Positions 8,389 to 16,803 are shown, counted from the stretch's first letter. The stretch is DNA of 64,000 nt from Tateyamaria sp. syn59 (GCF_007995245.1 NZ_VCBA01000006.1:124001-188000); one strand, 5' to 3'. A program made the numbers and translations. The notes: a model not told the origin generated them from the sequence alone.

Positions 8389-10170
8389 TTACGCAGCGGT
8401 CTGCGGAACCATGTCGTCTTTGGAGATGCCAGCCACCTGGACTGGCTTCTTCATCGCGTCGCGGCGGAATGGATCGCCCAGTTCCTGGTTGATCATCGCT
8501 TCGATCAGGGTCGTAATGCCGTTTTCCATCTGATCCTTGATCGCCTGGTTCAGCGCGGCGGTCAGTTCCTCTTGGGTCCGGGCAACGACACCTTTCAGGC
8601 CACATGCGTTGGCGATGCCTGCATAGGACACCTGCTCGTCCAGCTCGGTGCCAACGAAGTTGTCGTCGAACCACAGGGTCGAGTTCCGCTTTTCCGCACC
8701 CCACTGATAGTTGCGGAAGACGATCTGCGTGATGGCAGGCCATTCGCCGCGACCGATGGCGGTCAACTCGTTCACCGCGATGCCAAATGCGCCATCACCG
8801 GCGAAACCGACAACCGGCACGTCGGGTTGACCGATCTTCGCACCCACGATGGCGGGCAGGCCGTAGCCGCAGGGGCCGAACAGGCCGGGTGCCAGATATT
8901 TCCGGCCTTCCTCGAAGGAGGGATAGGCGTTGCCGATGGCGCAGTTGTTGCCGATGTCGGAGGAGATGATCGCCTCGACCGGCAGCGCCGCTTGGATGGC
9001 GCGCCATGCCATGCGGGGCGACATCCAGTCTGGTTTCGCGGCACGTGCACGCTCGTTCCAGTTGGTGCCGGGATCGTCCTGCTCTTCGTTCATGGACGTC
9101 AGTTCTTGAGCCCATGCCGATTTGGTCTGAGCGATCTTGTCTTTGCGTGCCTCGCGGCCTGCGTCGCCAGCGTCATCGGACAGTTGAGCGATGATGCCGT
9201 TGGCCACTTTGGCGGCGTCGCCCACGATGCCCACGGTGACTTTCTTGGTCAGACCGATGCGGTCGGGGTTGATGTCGACCTGGATGATTTTCGCGTCTGT
9301 TGGCCAGTAGTCGATGCCGTAGCCGGGAAGGGTCGAGAACGGGTTGAGGCGCGTGCCGAGGCACAGAACCACGTCCGCTTCGGAGATCAGCTGCATGCCT
9401 GCTTTGGAGCCGTTATAGCCCAGCGGGCCAGCAAACAGCGGGTGGTTGCCGGGGAAGGCGTCGTTGTGTTGGTAGCCCACGCAAACCGGCGCTGTCAGGC
9501 GCTCGGCCAGTTCCTGCGATGCGGCCAGACCACCTTGGGACAGGACCACGCCTGCGCCGTTCAGGATGACGGGGTTTTTGGCTTCCGACAGGATTTTCGC
9601 TGCTTCGGCCACCGAGTTCTGGCCGCCAGGGGAGGCTTCGAATTCGATCGGCTCGGGGATTTCGATGTCGATAACTTGCGTCCAGAAGTCACGCGGGATG
9701 TTCAGTTGGGCCGGGCCCGACAGGCGTTTGGCCTGGCTGATGACGCGGGTCAAAACCTCGGCCACGCGGGACGGGTCGCGGACCTCTTCCTGATAGGCGA
9801 CCATGTCTTCGAACAGCTTCATCTGCTCGACTTCTTGGAAGCCACCTTGACCAATCGTTTTGTTGGCGGCCTGCGGGGTAACCAAAAGCAAAGGAGTGTG
9901 GTTCCAGTACGCCGTCTTGACCGCAGTCACGAAGTTGGTGATGCCGGGGCCGTTTTGCGCGATCATCATCGACATTTTGCCGGTGGCACGCGTGAAGCCG
10001 TCGGCCATCATGCCGGCGGAACCTTCATGGGCGCAGTCCCAGAACTGGATACCGGCATCAGGGAAGATGTCGGAAATCGGCATCATGGCCGAGCCGATAA
10101 TGCCAAATGCGTGCTCAATGCCATGCCGCTGCAGGCATTTCACAAAGGCTTCTTCGGTGGTCATTTTCAT
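8389..10170 (-). CDS. xsc: Sulfoacetaldehyde acetyltransferase
   Basis: 593-residue thiamine-diphosphate enzyme that desulfonates sulfoacetaldehyde with phosphate to acetyl phosphate and sulfite, the key step of taurine dissimilation. The fold is that of acetohydroxyacid-synthase-like ThDP enzymes. It shows EEAFVKCLQRHGIEHAFGI at the N-terminus (Pyr domain), a central domain and the C-terminal GFAGDGAFGIAVNEL ThDP/Mg motif followed by the NYQWGAEKRN stretch. The length and the NYQWGAEKRN region fit Xsc rather than acetolactate synthase. The start at 10168-10170 (MKMTTEEAF) is chosen because GGAGA lies 8 bases upstream; an in-frame extension of 18 residues has no support. A TauR-like operator pair lies 82-114 bases upstream. 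Confidence 0.93.
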   Translation of the reverse strand: MKMTTEEAFVKCLQRHGIEHAFGIIGSAMMPISDIFPDAGIQFWDCAHEGSAGMMADGFTRATGKMSMMIAQNGPGITNFVTAVKTAYWNHTPLLLVTPQAANKTIGQGGFQEVEQMKLFEDMVAYQEEVRDPSRVAEVLTRVISQAKRLSGPAQLNIPRDFWTQVIDIEIPEPIEFEASPGGQNSVAEAAKILSEAKNPVILNGAGVVLSQGGLAASQELAERLTAPVCVGYQHNDAFPGNHPLFAGPLGYNGSKAGMQLISEADVVLCLGTRLNPFSTLPGYGIDYWPTDAKIIQVDINPDRIGLTKKVTVGIVGDAAKVANGIIAQLSDDAGDAGREARKDKIAQTKSAWAQELTSMNEEQDDPGTNWNERARAAKPDWMSPRMAWRAIQAALPVEAIISSDIGNNCAIGNAYPSFEEGRKYLAPGLFGPCGYGLPAIVGAKIGQPDVPVVGFAGDGAFGIAVNELTAIGRGEWPAITQIVFRNYQWGAEKRNSTLWFDDNFVGTELDEQVSYAGIANACGLKGVVARTQEELTAALNQAIKDQMENGITTLIEAMINQELGDPFRRDAMKKPVQVAGISKDDMVPQTAA

Positions 10171-10251
10171 GGGGCAGTCTCCAATAGAGGCAGGGGCGTC
10201 GAATCGCCCCGGAATGTTGTGCACGACGATAGTGGCGTGTCGGGTGGTCCG

Positions 10252-10284
10252 TTAGGGCCAGTTTATATATCCATTTAAGTCCAG
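10252..10284 (-). promoter_or_regulatory. TauR-type operator pair upstream of xsc
   Basis: On the minus strand, CTGGACTTAA (10284-10275) and CTGGCCCTAA (10261-10252) are direct repeats 23 bp apart, with an AT-rich spacer. They match the CTGGACYTAA-type repeats I recall as reported for the MocR regulator TauR. They lie 1 base after the tauR stop and 82 bases before the xsc ATG, the position expected for activator sites. Confidence 0.75.
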
Positions 10285-10285
10285 G

Positions 10286-11743
10286 CTAGTGATTCAGGTG
10301 CTGCGCGATAAGGCCAATGCCGTCGTGGATGCGGTCAGCATGGATTGAGGAGTATCCAAGGCGGTAAAACCCGCGGGGCTGGTCATCGCCGGAAAAGAAG
10401 GCGTGGCCGGGCTCGATCAAGACGCCAACCCCTTGCAATTGTTGGGCCATTGCCCGCGTGTCCACCCCTTGCGGCGCGCGCATCCAGTAAGAGGAGCCGC
10501 CGAAGGCGCCCTGGCCTGCGATGTCGAGGCCGTGGGTTTCTATGGCGTCCTGCATGGCGTCGCGCCGAGTGTGCAGCGCGGCACTCATTTTTCGGATTTG
10601 CGCATCATAATGCCCCATCGACAGGAAATAGGCTGCTGTTCGTTGGATGTGGCCCGGTGGATGGCGCAGAACCGAAGTACGCAGGGCGCGGGCTTCGCGC
10701 ACAAACGGCTCTGACCCGACAAGGTAGCCAAGCCGGAGGCCGGGAAAGAGCGACTTGGAGAAGCTGCCCACATAGATCACCCGCCCATCCGTATCCATCG
10801 ACTTGAGCGCAGGGGAGGGCGGGTTGAGGAAGGACATCTCGAACTCGTAGTCATCCTCGACAATCAGCGCGTCCAACTCGCGTGCGCGGTCCAGCAGGGC
10901 CTGTCTGCGGGGCATGGGCATGGTGGACGTGGTCGGGCATTGGTGGCTAGGGGTTGAGAAAATCACGTCGGTGTCCGGCGGGATGCCGTCAGGCGGCAGG
11001 CCGTCCCTGTCCACGCGCACGGGGGCCATATGGCAGCGGGATTGGGTCAGAACCTCCCGCAGGGCGGGGTAGCACGGATCCTCGAATGCCGCGGTGCGCC
11101 GTTGGGTCAGGAGGATTTGGGCCGCGAGCCAGAGAGCGTTTTGCGCGCCGAGTGTGATCAGGATCTGATCCGCATTTGCCGAGATGCCGCGCCGGGGAAG
11201 GGTGTTGCGCTGGATGAACTCGATAAGCTGTGGGTCATCCTGATCGAAATAGTCCGAGGTCAGCGCCGCGAAGTCCCGCTGGCCCAGTGCCTGCAGCGCG
11301 CACTGGCGCCAGTTGGCGTGGTCAAAGAGCTGCGGATCGGTCTGGCCGTAGATAAACGGGTATTTGAAACGCGCCCAATCCTGCGGTTTCGAGAGGGTAT
11401 GACCGCCCGAAAAACGCTGGCCGATGGCGCGGGTCCAGTCCACCGCGTCGCCCGAGGCCGGTTGAGGCTGATAGCTGGGCGGGACGGGCGCGTTGGCCGA
11501 CACATAGTAGCCGGAGCGCCCCCGCGCAGTGAGGTAGTCGGAGGCGACAAGCTCGGTATAGGCGAGCGTGACGGTGATCCGGCTGATGCCCAGATGGCCC
11601 GCCAGTTTGCGGGTTGAGGGCAGCTTTTCCCCGGAGCCGAAGCGCCCGGACAGGATGCCGTGGGCGATCATCTGCTGCACCTGGCTTTGCAGAGTGCCCT
11701 GATGGCCGGGCTGCAGGAAGAATGTTTCGACAGGGAGTGCCAT
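10286..11743 (-). CDS. tauR: MocR-type (GntR/aminotransferase) taurine regulator TauR
   Basis: 485 residues. The N-terminal winged-helix domain (about residues 15-80, with GSGEKLPSTRKLAGHLGIS) is GntR-like. The rest is a fold-type I aminotransferase domain with EDDYE (296-300) and a PLP-lysine Lys330 in YVGSFSKSLFPGLRLGY. MocR regulators bind PLP as effector cofactor; TauR activates taurine genes. The position directly upstream of xsc, and three matching operator pairs in the locus, support the assignment. CTGG repeats 14-46 bases upstream of its own ATG suggest autoregulation. Sequence alone cannot exclude other MocR regulators such as PdxR or GabR, but the context is strong. Confidence 0.88.
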   Translation of the reverse strand: MALPVETFFLQPGHQGTLQSQVQQMIAHGILSGRFGSGEKLPSTRKLAGHLGISRITVTLAYTELVASDYLTARGRSGYYVSANAPVPPSYQPQPASGDAVDWTRAIGQRFSGGHTLSKPQDWARFKYPFIYGQTDPQLFDHANWRQCALQALGQRDFAALTSDYFDQDDPQLIEFIQRNTLPRRGISANADQILITLGAQNALWLAAQILLTQRRTAAFEDPCYPALREVLTQSRCHMAPVRVDRDGLPPDGIPPDTDVIFSTPSHQCPTTSTMPMPRRQALLDRARELDALIVEDDYEFEMSFLNPPSPALKSMDTDGRVIYVGSFSKSLFPGLRLGYLVGSEPFVREARALRTSVLRHPPGHIQRTAAYFLSMGHYDAQIRKMSAALHTRRDAMQDAIETHGLDIAGQGAFGGSSYWMRAPQGVDTRAMAQQLQGVGVLIEPGHAFFSGDDQPRGFYRLGYSSIHADRIHDGIGLIAQHLNH

Positions 11744-11757
11744 GGCCTGAGCGTATT

Positions 11758-11789
11758 CTGGACTTACCTAGAAATCAATCTGGCATTAC
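11758..11789 (+). promoter_or_regulatory. TauR-type operator pair upstream of tauR
   Basis: CTGGACTTAC (11758-11767) and CTGGCATTAC (11780-11789) are direct repeats 22 bp apart on the plus strand, opposite in orientation to tauR and only 14 bases from its start codon. Such a promoter-overlapping placement would fit autorepression. Confidence 0.65.
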
Positions 11790-11841
11790 GCACTTACGAA
11801 ACTGTCCGAAATAAGCAGATCTCGGTGCTTCTATGGTGTCC

Positions 11842-11868
11842 ATTAATGAGATTATTCGTATCATTAAT
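11842..11868. promoter_or_regulatory. Inverted repeat ATTAATGA-N11-TCATTAAT in AT-rich leader
   Basis: A perfect 8-bp inverted repeat in an unusually AT-rich stretch (about 11800-11880) between tauR (-) and the DUF4415-like ORF (+). It could be an operator for the downstream gene. No matching second copy was noticed elsewhere in the window. Confidence 0.4.
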
Positions 11869-12013
11869 AGTAGTGTTGTGCAAGGCAAATCGGAAAGACC
11901 GCGCGGCACATCCCGTGCATAAACTATGCACAACCTGTACACCGTTCGGTCATATCATGCGATGTTTACCCGACCTGGGGAGGATTATGTCTTATCTGTG
12001 AAAGGGCATGACC

Positions 12014-12376
12014 ATGCCCACCCCAAGCGAAAGCGCAGCCCACACCCAGGCGATTTACGAACTGGAAGCGCTGCAGACAGACCTGTTCATTCAATGGCGG
12101 GACAAGAGCCTGCCGGAACGGGTTTGATCTGGACGTCCGGTGGAACCGCACAAGACGCGGATCACCCTGCGGATGGACAGTGACATGGTGGCCTGGTTTC
12201 GCAAGTTGGGGCCGGGATACCAGAAGCGGATCAACCGGGTGGTGCGCGTATACTGGCTGTCGCTGCTCTGTGGCTATACCCAGGGCTATCCGTCGGACAA
12301 TACGCTGCCGCGTCTGGAAGCCGACGCGCGCGATATCATGCGCCAAATCCGCGATAACATGTCGAGCACGACCTGA
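12014..12376 (+). pseudogene. DUF4415/BrnA-antitoxin-like protein interrupted by an in-frame TGA
   Basis: Reading from ATG 12014 gives 37 residues, then TGA at 12125-12127, then the same frame continues for 82 codons to 12376. The second part (KTRITLRMDSDMVAWFRKLG, then GYQKRINRVVRVYW) is the C-terminal ribbon-helix-helix-type segment of DUF4415/BrnA-like antitoxins. The first part (THTQAIYELEALQTD region) looks like the usual N-terminal helix. Homologues often carry a Trp before the basic segment, so TGG to TGA is plausible. A start at GTG/ATG 12140 could still make a 78-residue protein. No BrnT-type toxin partner is adjacent. An AAGGG ribosome site lies 7 bases before 12014. Confidence 0.55.
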
Positions 12377-12441
12377 TCCGCCGTATGGTGGGTCGCAAAC
12401 AAACCTTGCCTGCAGCGCACCCTGTTGCGCAGGATGCGGGA

Positions 12442-13788
12442 ATGACCAAGCATTTGTCCTTCTGGTTGGGCGTCTTTGCCGCCGCCCTTTTGACCGTGCC
12501 GATTGCGGCGAGCATCATGGGCGCGGCGGAGCAGGAGCTGCGCCGTATTGCGGTGACCGTCTTTGTCGCCGTCGCCGCGTTGGTCGTGGTGCTGGTGATC
12601 GCGCTGTTTTTCCGCGACTGGATCCTGCGCAGGCTTTTTGGTCGGGCCGAGGCGACGTTGGATGATGTGAGCGCGTCGCTCATCGCGGGCGTCTCGGCGG
12701 CGACGGCCGGGGACCGGGCGGCGGCCACGCAGCACGCGCAGGAGGTCGTGCAGCGCGGGATGGGCTGGTACGCTTGGACCGGGTTTTACCGCTGGGTGAT
12801 CGCGACGGCGGTGGCGCTGCTGCTGGCCTTTGGTGCGTTCATGGGGACTGTGCTGCTGTTTGAGCAGAACCGGAAGCTGGGCGAGCAGACCGAGGTGCTG
12901 CGGGTGCAGACCGAGCGGCTGGCCGAGCAGACCGGGTTTATGGCGGCGCAGACAGAGTTGATGCAGGCGCAGACCGAGCGGTTGCGGGAGCAGACCGAAG
13001 CGGCGGCGATGCAGAATGAGATCCTGACGCTGAATTTAGTGAATGAGATCCGCGACCTCATGTTGGCCACCGTTGAGACCCGTACGCTTGGTGAATGGTT
13101 GGAGGTACTGGGACGGCAGGGTACGTCTGACCCGCTGGCAAGTTATGCTTCAGACGATGCCACCTGCAGTCTGTATTTCAATTTCCAGCACGTTTTGCAT
13201 ACACCGCCGAGCGCAGCGACGTTGGGCGCAGTTGCCACATTGGCCCAAGGTGAAAGCATGGGACCTCGCGTACGCGATGCGCTCGCCTTGCTGACTTTGG
13301 ATCGAAATGGCGGTGTCGCCTTGGGTGCGCTGTTGGTATTGGACATGATCGGCACGCCGAAAACGGATAATGAGGTCACGCTGCGCAATCTGTTTGTGGA
13401 AGAGCGTGTCGAGCTGCAGAGTGACGCGCATGTCTTGCGCATAGAGGCCTCTTATCTGGGCAACTTCGCCTGTCCCGATTGTGATGTTTATCTGAGTGGA
13501 TCCTACTACTTGCAACTATATGATGGGCACTTGAACGGTCGGCACAACATCTTCGACGGACGGGATCCGAACAAGTTCATGTTCAACGGTTTGACCTTGC
13601 GAGACAGGGAGCGGCCGCAAACACCCACCGCGTTGAACGCACCGCTTGTCACTGGGCCTTTCTTTGATGCGAGCAAACAGGTGTGGTTGGTGCGGCTGTC
13701 GGGCGATGAGATGTCGGTTTGTGACTCGTTTCAGCGGATTGCACTGCGCAGCCCTATCTTGCAGGCGACAGCTCCAGCACTTGACTGA
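12442..13788 (+). CDS. Membrane protein with heptad coiled coil, unknown function
   Basis: 448 residues from ATG 12442 (an in-frame start at 12385 lacks a ribosome site). Two hydrophobic hairpin segments near the start (WLGVFAAALLTVPIAASIMG and VFVAVAALVVVLVIALFF) are followed by a third around WVIATAVALLLAFGAFMGTV. A coiled coil with seven-residue repeats of the type L-x-E/A-Q-T-E-x-L follows (about 12865-13030). The C-terminal ~230 residues form a soluble domain without a motif I recognise. It contains CPDC and ends in an acidic/hydrophobic mix. It lies in the middle of the taurine cluster yet shows no link to sulfonate metabolism, so it was probably inserted there. It may share a transcript with the DUF4415-like ORF upstream. 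Confidence 0.75.
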   Translation: MTKHLSFWLGVFAAALLTVPIAASIMGAAEQELRRIAVTVFVAVAALVVVLVIALFFRDWILRRLFGRAEATLDDVSASLIAGVSAATAGDRAAATQHAQEVVQRGMGWYAWTGFYRWVIATAVALLLAFGAFMGTVLLFEQNRKLGEQTEVLRVQTERLAEQTGFMAAQTELMQAQTERLREQTEAAAMQNEILTLNLVNEIRDLMLATVETRTLGEWLEVLGRQGTSDPLASYASDDATCSLYFNFQHVLHTPPSAATLGAVATLAQGESMGPRVRDALALLTLDRNGGVALGALLVLDMIGTPKTDNEVTLRNLFVEERVELQSDAHVLRIEASYLGNFACPDCDVYLSGSYYLQLYDGHLNGRHNIFDGRDPNKFMFNGLTLRDRERPQTPTALNAPLVTGPFFDASKQVWLVRLSGDEMSVCDSFQRIALRSPILQATAPALD

Positions 13789-13845
13789 TGTGGCGGACCG
13801 TACCAGCCCCGTTCCGGTTGTTGGTTTAGCACGGGCCTGCGCACG

Positions 13846-13871
13846 AAAAAGGCGGGGGACACCCCCGCCTT
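13846..13871 (-). terminator. Terminator after tpa built from the GGCGGGGG/CCCCCGCC repeat
   Basis: A perfect 10-bp stem AAGGCGGGGG-ACA-CCCCCGCCTT (13849-13871) followed, on the minus strand, by a T-run (complement of AAAAA 13846-13850). It lies 43 bases past the tpa stop. The stem is a member of the GTAAGGCGG palindrome family also seen at 32782 and 42518. Confidence 0.8.
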
Positions 13872-13914
13872 ACGATTGATGTGTTGCGCCCAGTAAGGCG
13901 CATCCTGATGCGCC

Positions 13915-15309
13915 TCAGCCGAACACGCGGGTCAGCGCGCCGTCCACGGCGCCGCAGATCTGGTCGATGTCGTCCTTGGTCGCGATCAGGGCAGGCGAGA
14001 AGCAGAGCGTGTTGTTCTTGCCCGGCAGGGACCGGTTGGTCGCGCCGATGACAACGGCTTGCGCCATGCAGTCCTTGACCACGGCTTGCACCATGGCTTC
14101 GTCTGCTGGGTCGCGGCTGTCGCGGTCCTTGACCAGTTCGGCGCCGAGGAACAGCCCTTTGCCCCGGACGTCGCCGATCACTTCGTGCTTGTCCTTCAGC
14201 TCGGACAGCTTGTCGAGCATGTAGTCGCCCATCTGGGTCGTGTTTTCGAGCAGGTTCTCATCCTCAATGATCCGCATGTTTTCGAGCGCTGCCGCAGGGC
14301 CTGCCGTGCAGCCGCCGAAGGTGGAGATGTCGCGGAAGTAGTTGAGGTGGTCCGACGTGTCGTCCTTGAACATGTCGAAGACTTCGTTGGTTGTGGCAAG
14401 GCACGAAATGGCGGCGTAGCCCGAGGCGACCCCTTTGGCCATCGTCACAATGTCAGGTTTGATCCCGTAGTGCTGGTAGCCGAACCATGTGCCGGTGCGG
14501 CCCACGCCGCAGACGACCTCGTCAATATGCAGGAGGATGTCGTACTTCTTGCAAATCTCCTGCACCCGTTCCCAGTAGCCTTCCGGGGGCACGATCACCC
14601 CGCCGCCTGCGGTGACGGGTTCGAGGCAGAGGGCACCCACGGTGTCGGGGCCTTCGCGCAGGATGACGTCCTCGATCTGGTTGGCGGCCCATTCGCCGTA
14701 GCCCACGTCAGGCGCGCCGTCCTGTTCGTGCTTGCGGTATTCGAGGCAGTGGGGCACGCGTACGAAGCCGGGGGTGTAGGGGCCGTATTGCGCGTTGCGC
14801 TCGTCCTGGCCACCGGCGCTCAGGCACGCGATGGTGGTGCCGTGGTAGTCGCGGTCGCGGTAGAGGATCTTGTGTTTTTTGCCGCCATAGCGCTTGTGCG
14901 CGATCTGGCGGACCATCTTGAAAGCTTTCTCATTCGCCTCGGACCCGGAGTTGGCGTAGTAGACGCGGTCAAGGCCGGGCATCTTGGTCAGCAGCTTTTC
15001 GGCAAAGAGCGCGCCGGGGATGGAGCCGACGGTGCCGCCGAAGAAGTTCATTTTCACGATGGCATCGCGCACGGCGTCGCCCATGCTCTCGCGGCCGTAG
15101 CCCACGTTCACCGTCCACACACCACCCGAGACGGCATCGATATGTTCGATGCCTTTCTGGTCCCAGACGCGCAGGCCCTTGCCCTCGATGATGATCTTGG
15201 GATCAGCGCCGGTGAAAAACGGCTGGTGTTGGATGAGATGGTGCCAAACATTTGCGCGATCCGCTTCGATCACGCGGCTCATATCGTTTTCGTTGAACGT
15301 ACCGTCCAT
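13915..15309 (-). CDS. tpa: Taurine:pyruvate aminotransferase
   Basis: 464-residue class III (omega) aminotransferase transferring the amino group of taurine to pyruvate to give sulfoacetaldehyde and L-alanine. The PLP-lysine lies in DIVTMAKGVASGYAA and the cofactor aspartate in LLHIDEVVCGVGRTGTWFG. The N-terminal MSRVIEADRANVWHHLIQHQ is characteristic of Tpa. The start at 15307-15309 (MDGTFNEND) is preferred over a 62-residue in-frame extension that would run through the operator region; AAAGG lies about 8 bases upstream. It is divergent from tauABC, with a shared 393-bp intergenic region holding a TauR-type operator pair. The alanine product links it to ald in this window. Confidence 0.92.
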   Translation of the reverse strand: MDGTFNENDMSRVIEADRANVWHHLIQHQPFFTGADPKIIIEGKGLRVWDQKGIEHIDAVSGGVWTVNVGYGRESMGDAVRDAIVKMNFFGGTVGSIPGALFAEKLLTKMPGLDRVYYANSGSEANEKAFKMVRQIAHKRYGGKKHKILYRDRDYHGTTIACLSAGGQDERNAQYGPYTPGFVRVPHCLEYRKHEQDGAPDVGYGEWAANQIEDVILREGPDTVGALCLEPVTAGGGVIVPPEGYWERVQEICKKYDILLHIDEVVCGVGRTGTWFGYQHYGIKPDIVTMAKGVASGYAAISCLATTNEVFDMFKDDTSDHLNYFRDISTFGGCTAGPAAALENMRIIEDENLLENTTQMGDYMLDKLSELKDKHEVIGDVRGKGLFLGAELVKDRDSRDPADEAMVQAVVKDCMAQAVVIGATNRSLPGKNNTLCFSPALIATKDDIDQICGAVDGALTRVFG

Positions 15310-15702
15310 GGGAGGAACCTTTCGAAAAATGGGGGCGGCCCATGAAACAAAGGGCCAATCAGGCGTGCTGAGGCGCACAATCGCTGAGAATCTGGTCACA
15401 ACAGTAGGGCCAGTTTGCCTGCACAAGTAAAGCCAGTTGCGCGTGGCCGGATGCGGGTGGCCCTTGTGGGCTTTACGAAAACCCCTTGTTTTCATGGCCC
15501 TGTGGGAAATTTGGGAATCTCAAAGACTGAATTCACCTGCACAAATTTGCGCCATGTGCCCCGATTTTACGTTGATCCGGGCCGGATTATCGTTTCGGAT
15601 CACGCCAGCGCCGCGATCACTCGCGTGCGACAGAGGCGGACCACCGCCCGAAACGATCCAGACGCGGGCTCCACTGTCCGCGAAAAACACGGGAGTAAAG
15701 AC
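15310..15702. promoter_or_regulatory. Divergent tpa/tauA control region
   Basis: 393 bases with no supported gene. The TauR-type repeats at 15404-15436 lie 95 bases from the tpa ATG and 267 bases from the tauA ATG. A GGGAG ribosome site sits 8 bases before tauA. No second repeat pair facing tauA was found, so one pair may serve both directions. Confidence 0.65.
15404..15436 (-). promoter_or_regulatory. TauR-type operator pair between tpa and tauA
   Basis: On the minus strand CTGGCTTTAC (15436-15427) and CTGGCCCTAC (15413-15404) are direct repeats with 23-bp spacing, in the same orientation and at a similar distance to tpa as the xsc pair is to xsc. Confidence 0.72.
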
Positions 15703-16698
15703 ATGACATTCAAGACCAAGCTGATGGGTGCCGTTGCGGCCTCTGCCATGCTGGTGGGCGCGCAGAGCGCTGTCGCCGAGGAAATCACCGTGGCGTACTT
15801 CCTGGAGTGGCCGATGCCGTTCCAGTTCGCCAAGGAAACCGGCATGTATGAAGCGGCTATGGAAGGCACGACTATCAACTGGGTGAGCTTCGACACCGGC
15901 ACCGCCATGAGCGCGGCCATGGCGTCGGGCGACGTGCAGATCAGCGTGTCCCAGGGCGTGCCGCCCTTCGTGGTGGCCGCCTCTGCCGGGCAGGACATTC
16001 AGATCGTCGACGTCGCGGTCAGCTATTCCGACAACGACAACTGCGTCGTTGCCTCCTCTTTGGAGATAGACAAGGAGTCCGCCGGTGAACTGGCAGGCAA
16101 GAAAGTGGCCGTGCCGCTGGGCACTGCGGCCCACTACGGCTTCCTGAGCCAGATGAGCCACTTTGGCGTGGATCTGGCATCGCTTGACGTGGTTGACATG
16201 GCGCCTGCCGAGGGCGCGGCTGCCCTTGCACAGGGTTCGGTCGACATGGCTTGTGGTTGGGGTGGTGCCCTGCGCCGCATGAAGGAAAGCGGCAACGTGC
16301 TACTGACCGGTGACGAAAAGCAGGCACTGGGCATCCTGGTGTTTGACGCCACAACCGCGCCCGCCAGCTTTATCGCCGAAGAAGGCGAGCTGCTGAGCCA
16401 GTTCCTGGCTGTCACCGCCGAAGCCAACGCCATGTGGAACAGCGGCGAGAACACAGCCGAAATGCTGCCCGTCATCGCCAAGGATGCGGGTATGGATGAG
16501 GACGCAACCGCCGAGACACTGGCCGGTTTCGTGTTCCCGTCGGTCGAAGAGCAGCTGAGCGAAGCATGGCTCGGTGGCACCGCCGCCAGCTTCATGAAGG
16601 GCGTGGCGGACGTGTTCGTCGACTCCGGGTCGATCGACGCGGCGCTGGACAGCTATGACGGCACAGTCAACACCGGCCCACTGGCCGCCACACAATAA
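15703..16698 (+). CDS. tauA: Taurine ABC transporter substrate-binding protein
   Basis: 331-residue periplasmic binding protein of the SsuA/TauA (NMT1-like) family. The signal peptide spans about residues 1-25 (MTFKTKLMGAVAASAMLVGA then QSAVA) and mature protein starts EEITVAYFLEWP. It would deliver taurine to TauBC. The start at 15703 has GGGAG 8 bases upstream; a 96-residue upstream extension in the same frame runs through the operator region and is rejected. A terminator-like hairpin after the stop separates it from tauB, a common arrangement for making excess binding protein. Specificity for taurine is from context with tpa and xsc. Confidence 0.9.
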   Translation: MTFKTKLMGAVAASAMLVGAQSAVAEEITVAYFLEWPMPFQFAKETGMYEAAMEGTTINWVSFDTGTAMSAAMASGDVQISVSQGVPPFVVAASAGQDIQIVDVAVSYSDNDNCVVASSLEIDKESAGELAGKKVAVPLGTAAHYGFLSQMSHFGVDLASLDVVDMAPAEGAAALAQGSVDMACGWGGALRRMKESGNVLLTGDEKQALGILVFDATTAPASFIAEEGELLSQFLAVTAEANAMWNSGENTAEMLPVIAKDAGMDEDATAETLAGFVFPSVEEQLSEAWLGGTAASFMKGVADVFVDSGSIDAALDSYDGTVNTGPLAATQ

Positions 16699-16705
16699 GC
16701 CGACA

Positions 16706-16734
16706 GGCCCGCGCGACATTCGCGCGGGCCTTTT
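16706..16734 (+). terminator. Hairpin/attenuator between tauA and tauB
   Basis: Perfect 10-bp GC stem GGCCCGCGCG-ACATT-CGCGCGGGCC followed by TTTT, 8 bases after the tauA stop. It probably terminates part of the transcripts so that TauA exceeds TauBC. Confidence 0.75.
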
Positions 16735-16803
16735 CAAATCGAGGCAGGCCGGAACCTGCCCGAGCCCGCGCGCACAGACGCGCAAGCCACAGGTGGGAAA
16801 ATT

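Noticed and set aside
8362-10278. Long open frame (638 codons) antisense to xsc
   Set aside because: It mirrors xsc on the other strand, a usual effect of GC-rich codon bias. Its translation lacks domain motifs and it has no ribosome site, while xsc is clearly coding.
12865-13030. Apparent tandem DNA repeat (GAGCAGACCGA...)
   Set aside because: It reflects a protein heptad coiled coil with varied codons, not a satellite or CRISPR: unit sequences differ and there are no spacers.
14059-15345. 428-codon open frame antisense to tpa
   Set aside because: Val/Ala/His-rich shadow of tpa with no recognisable domain.
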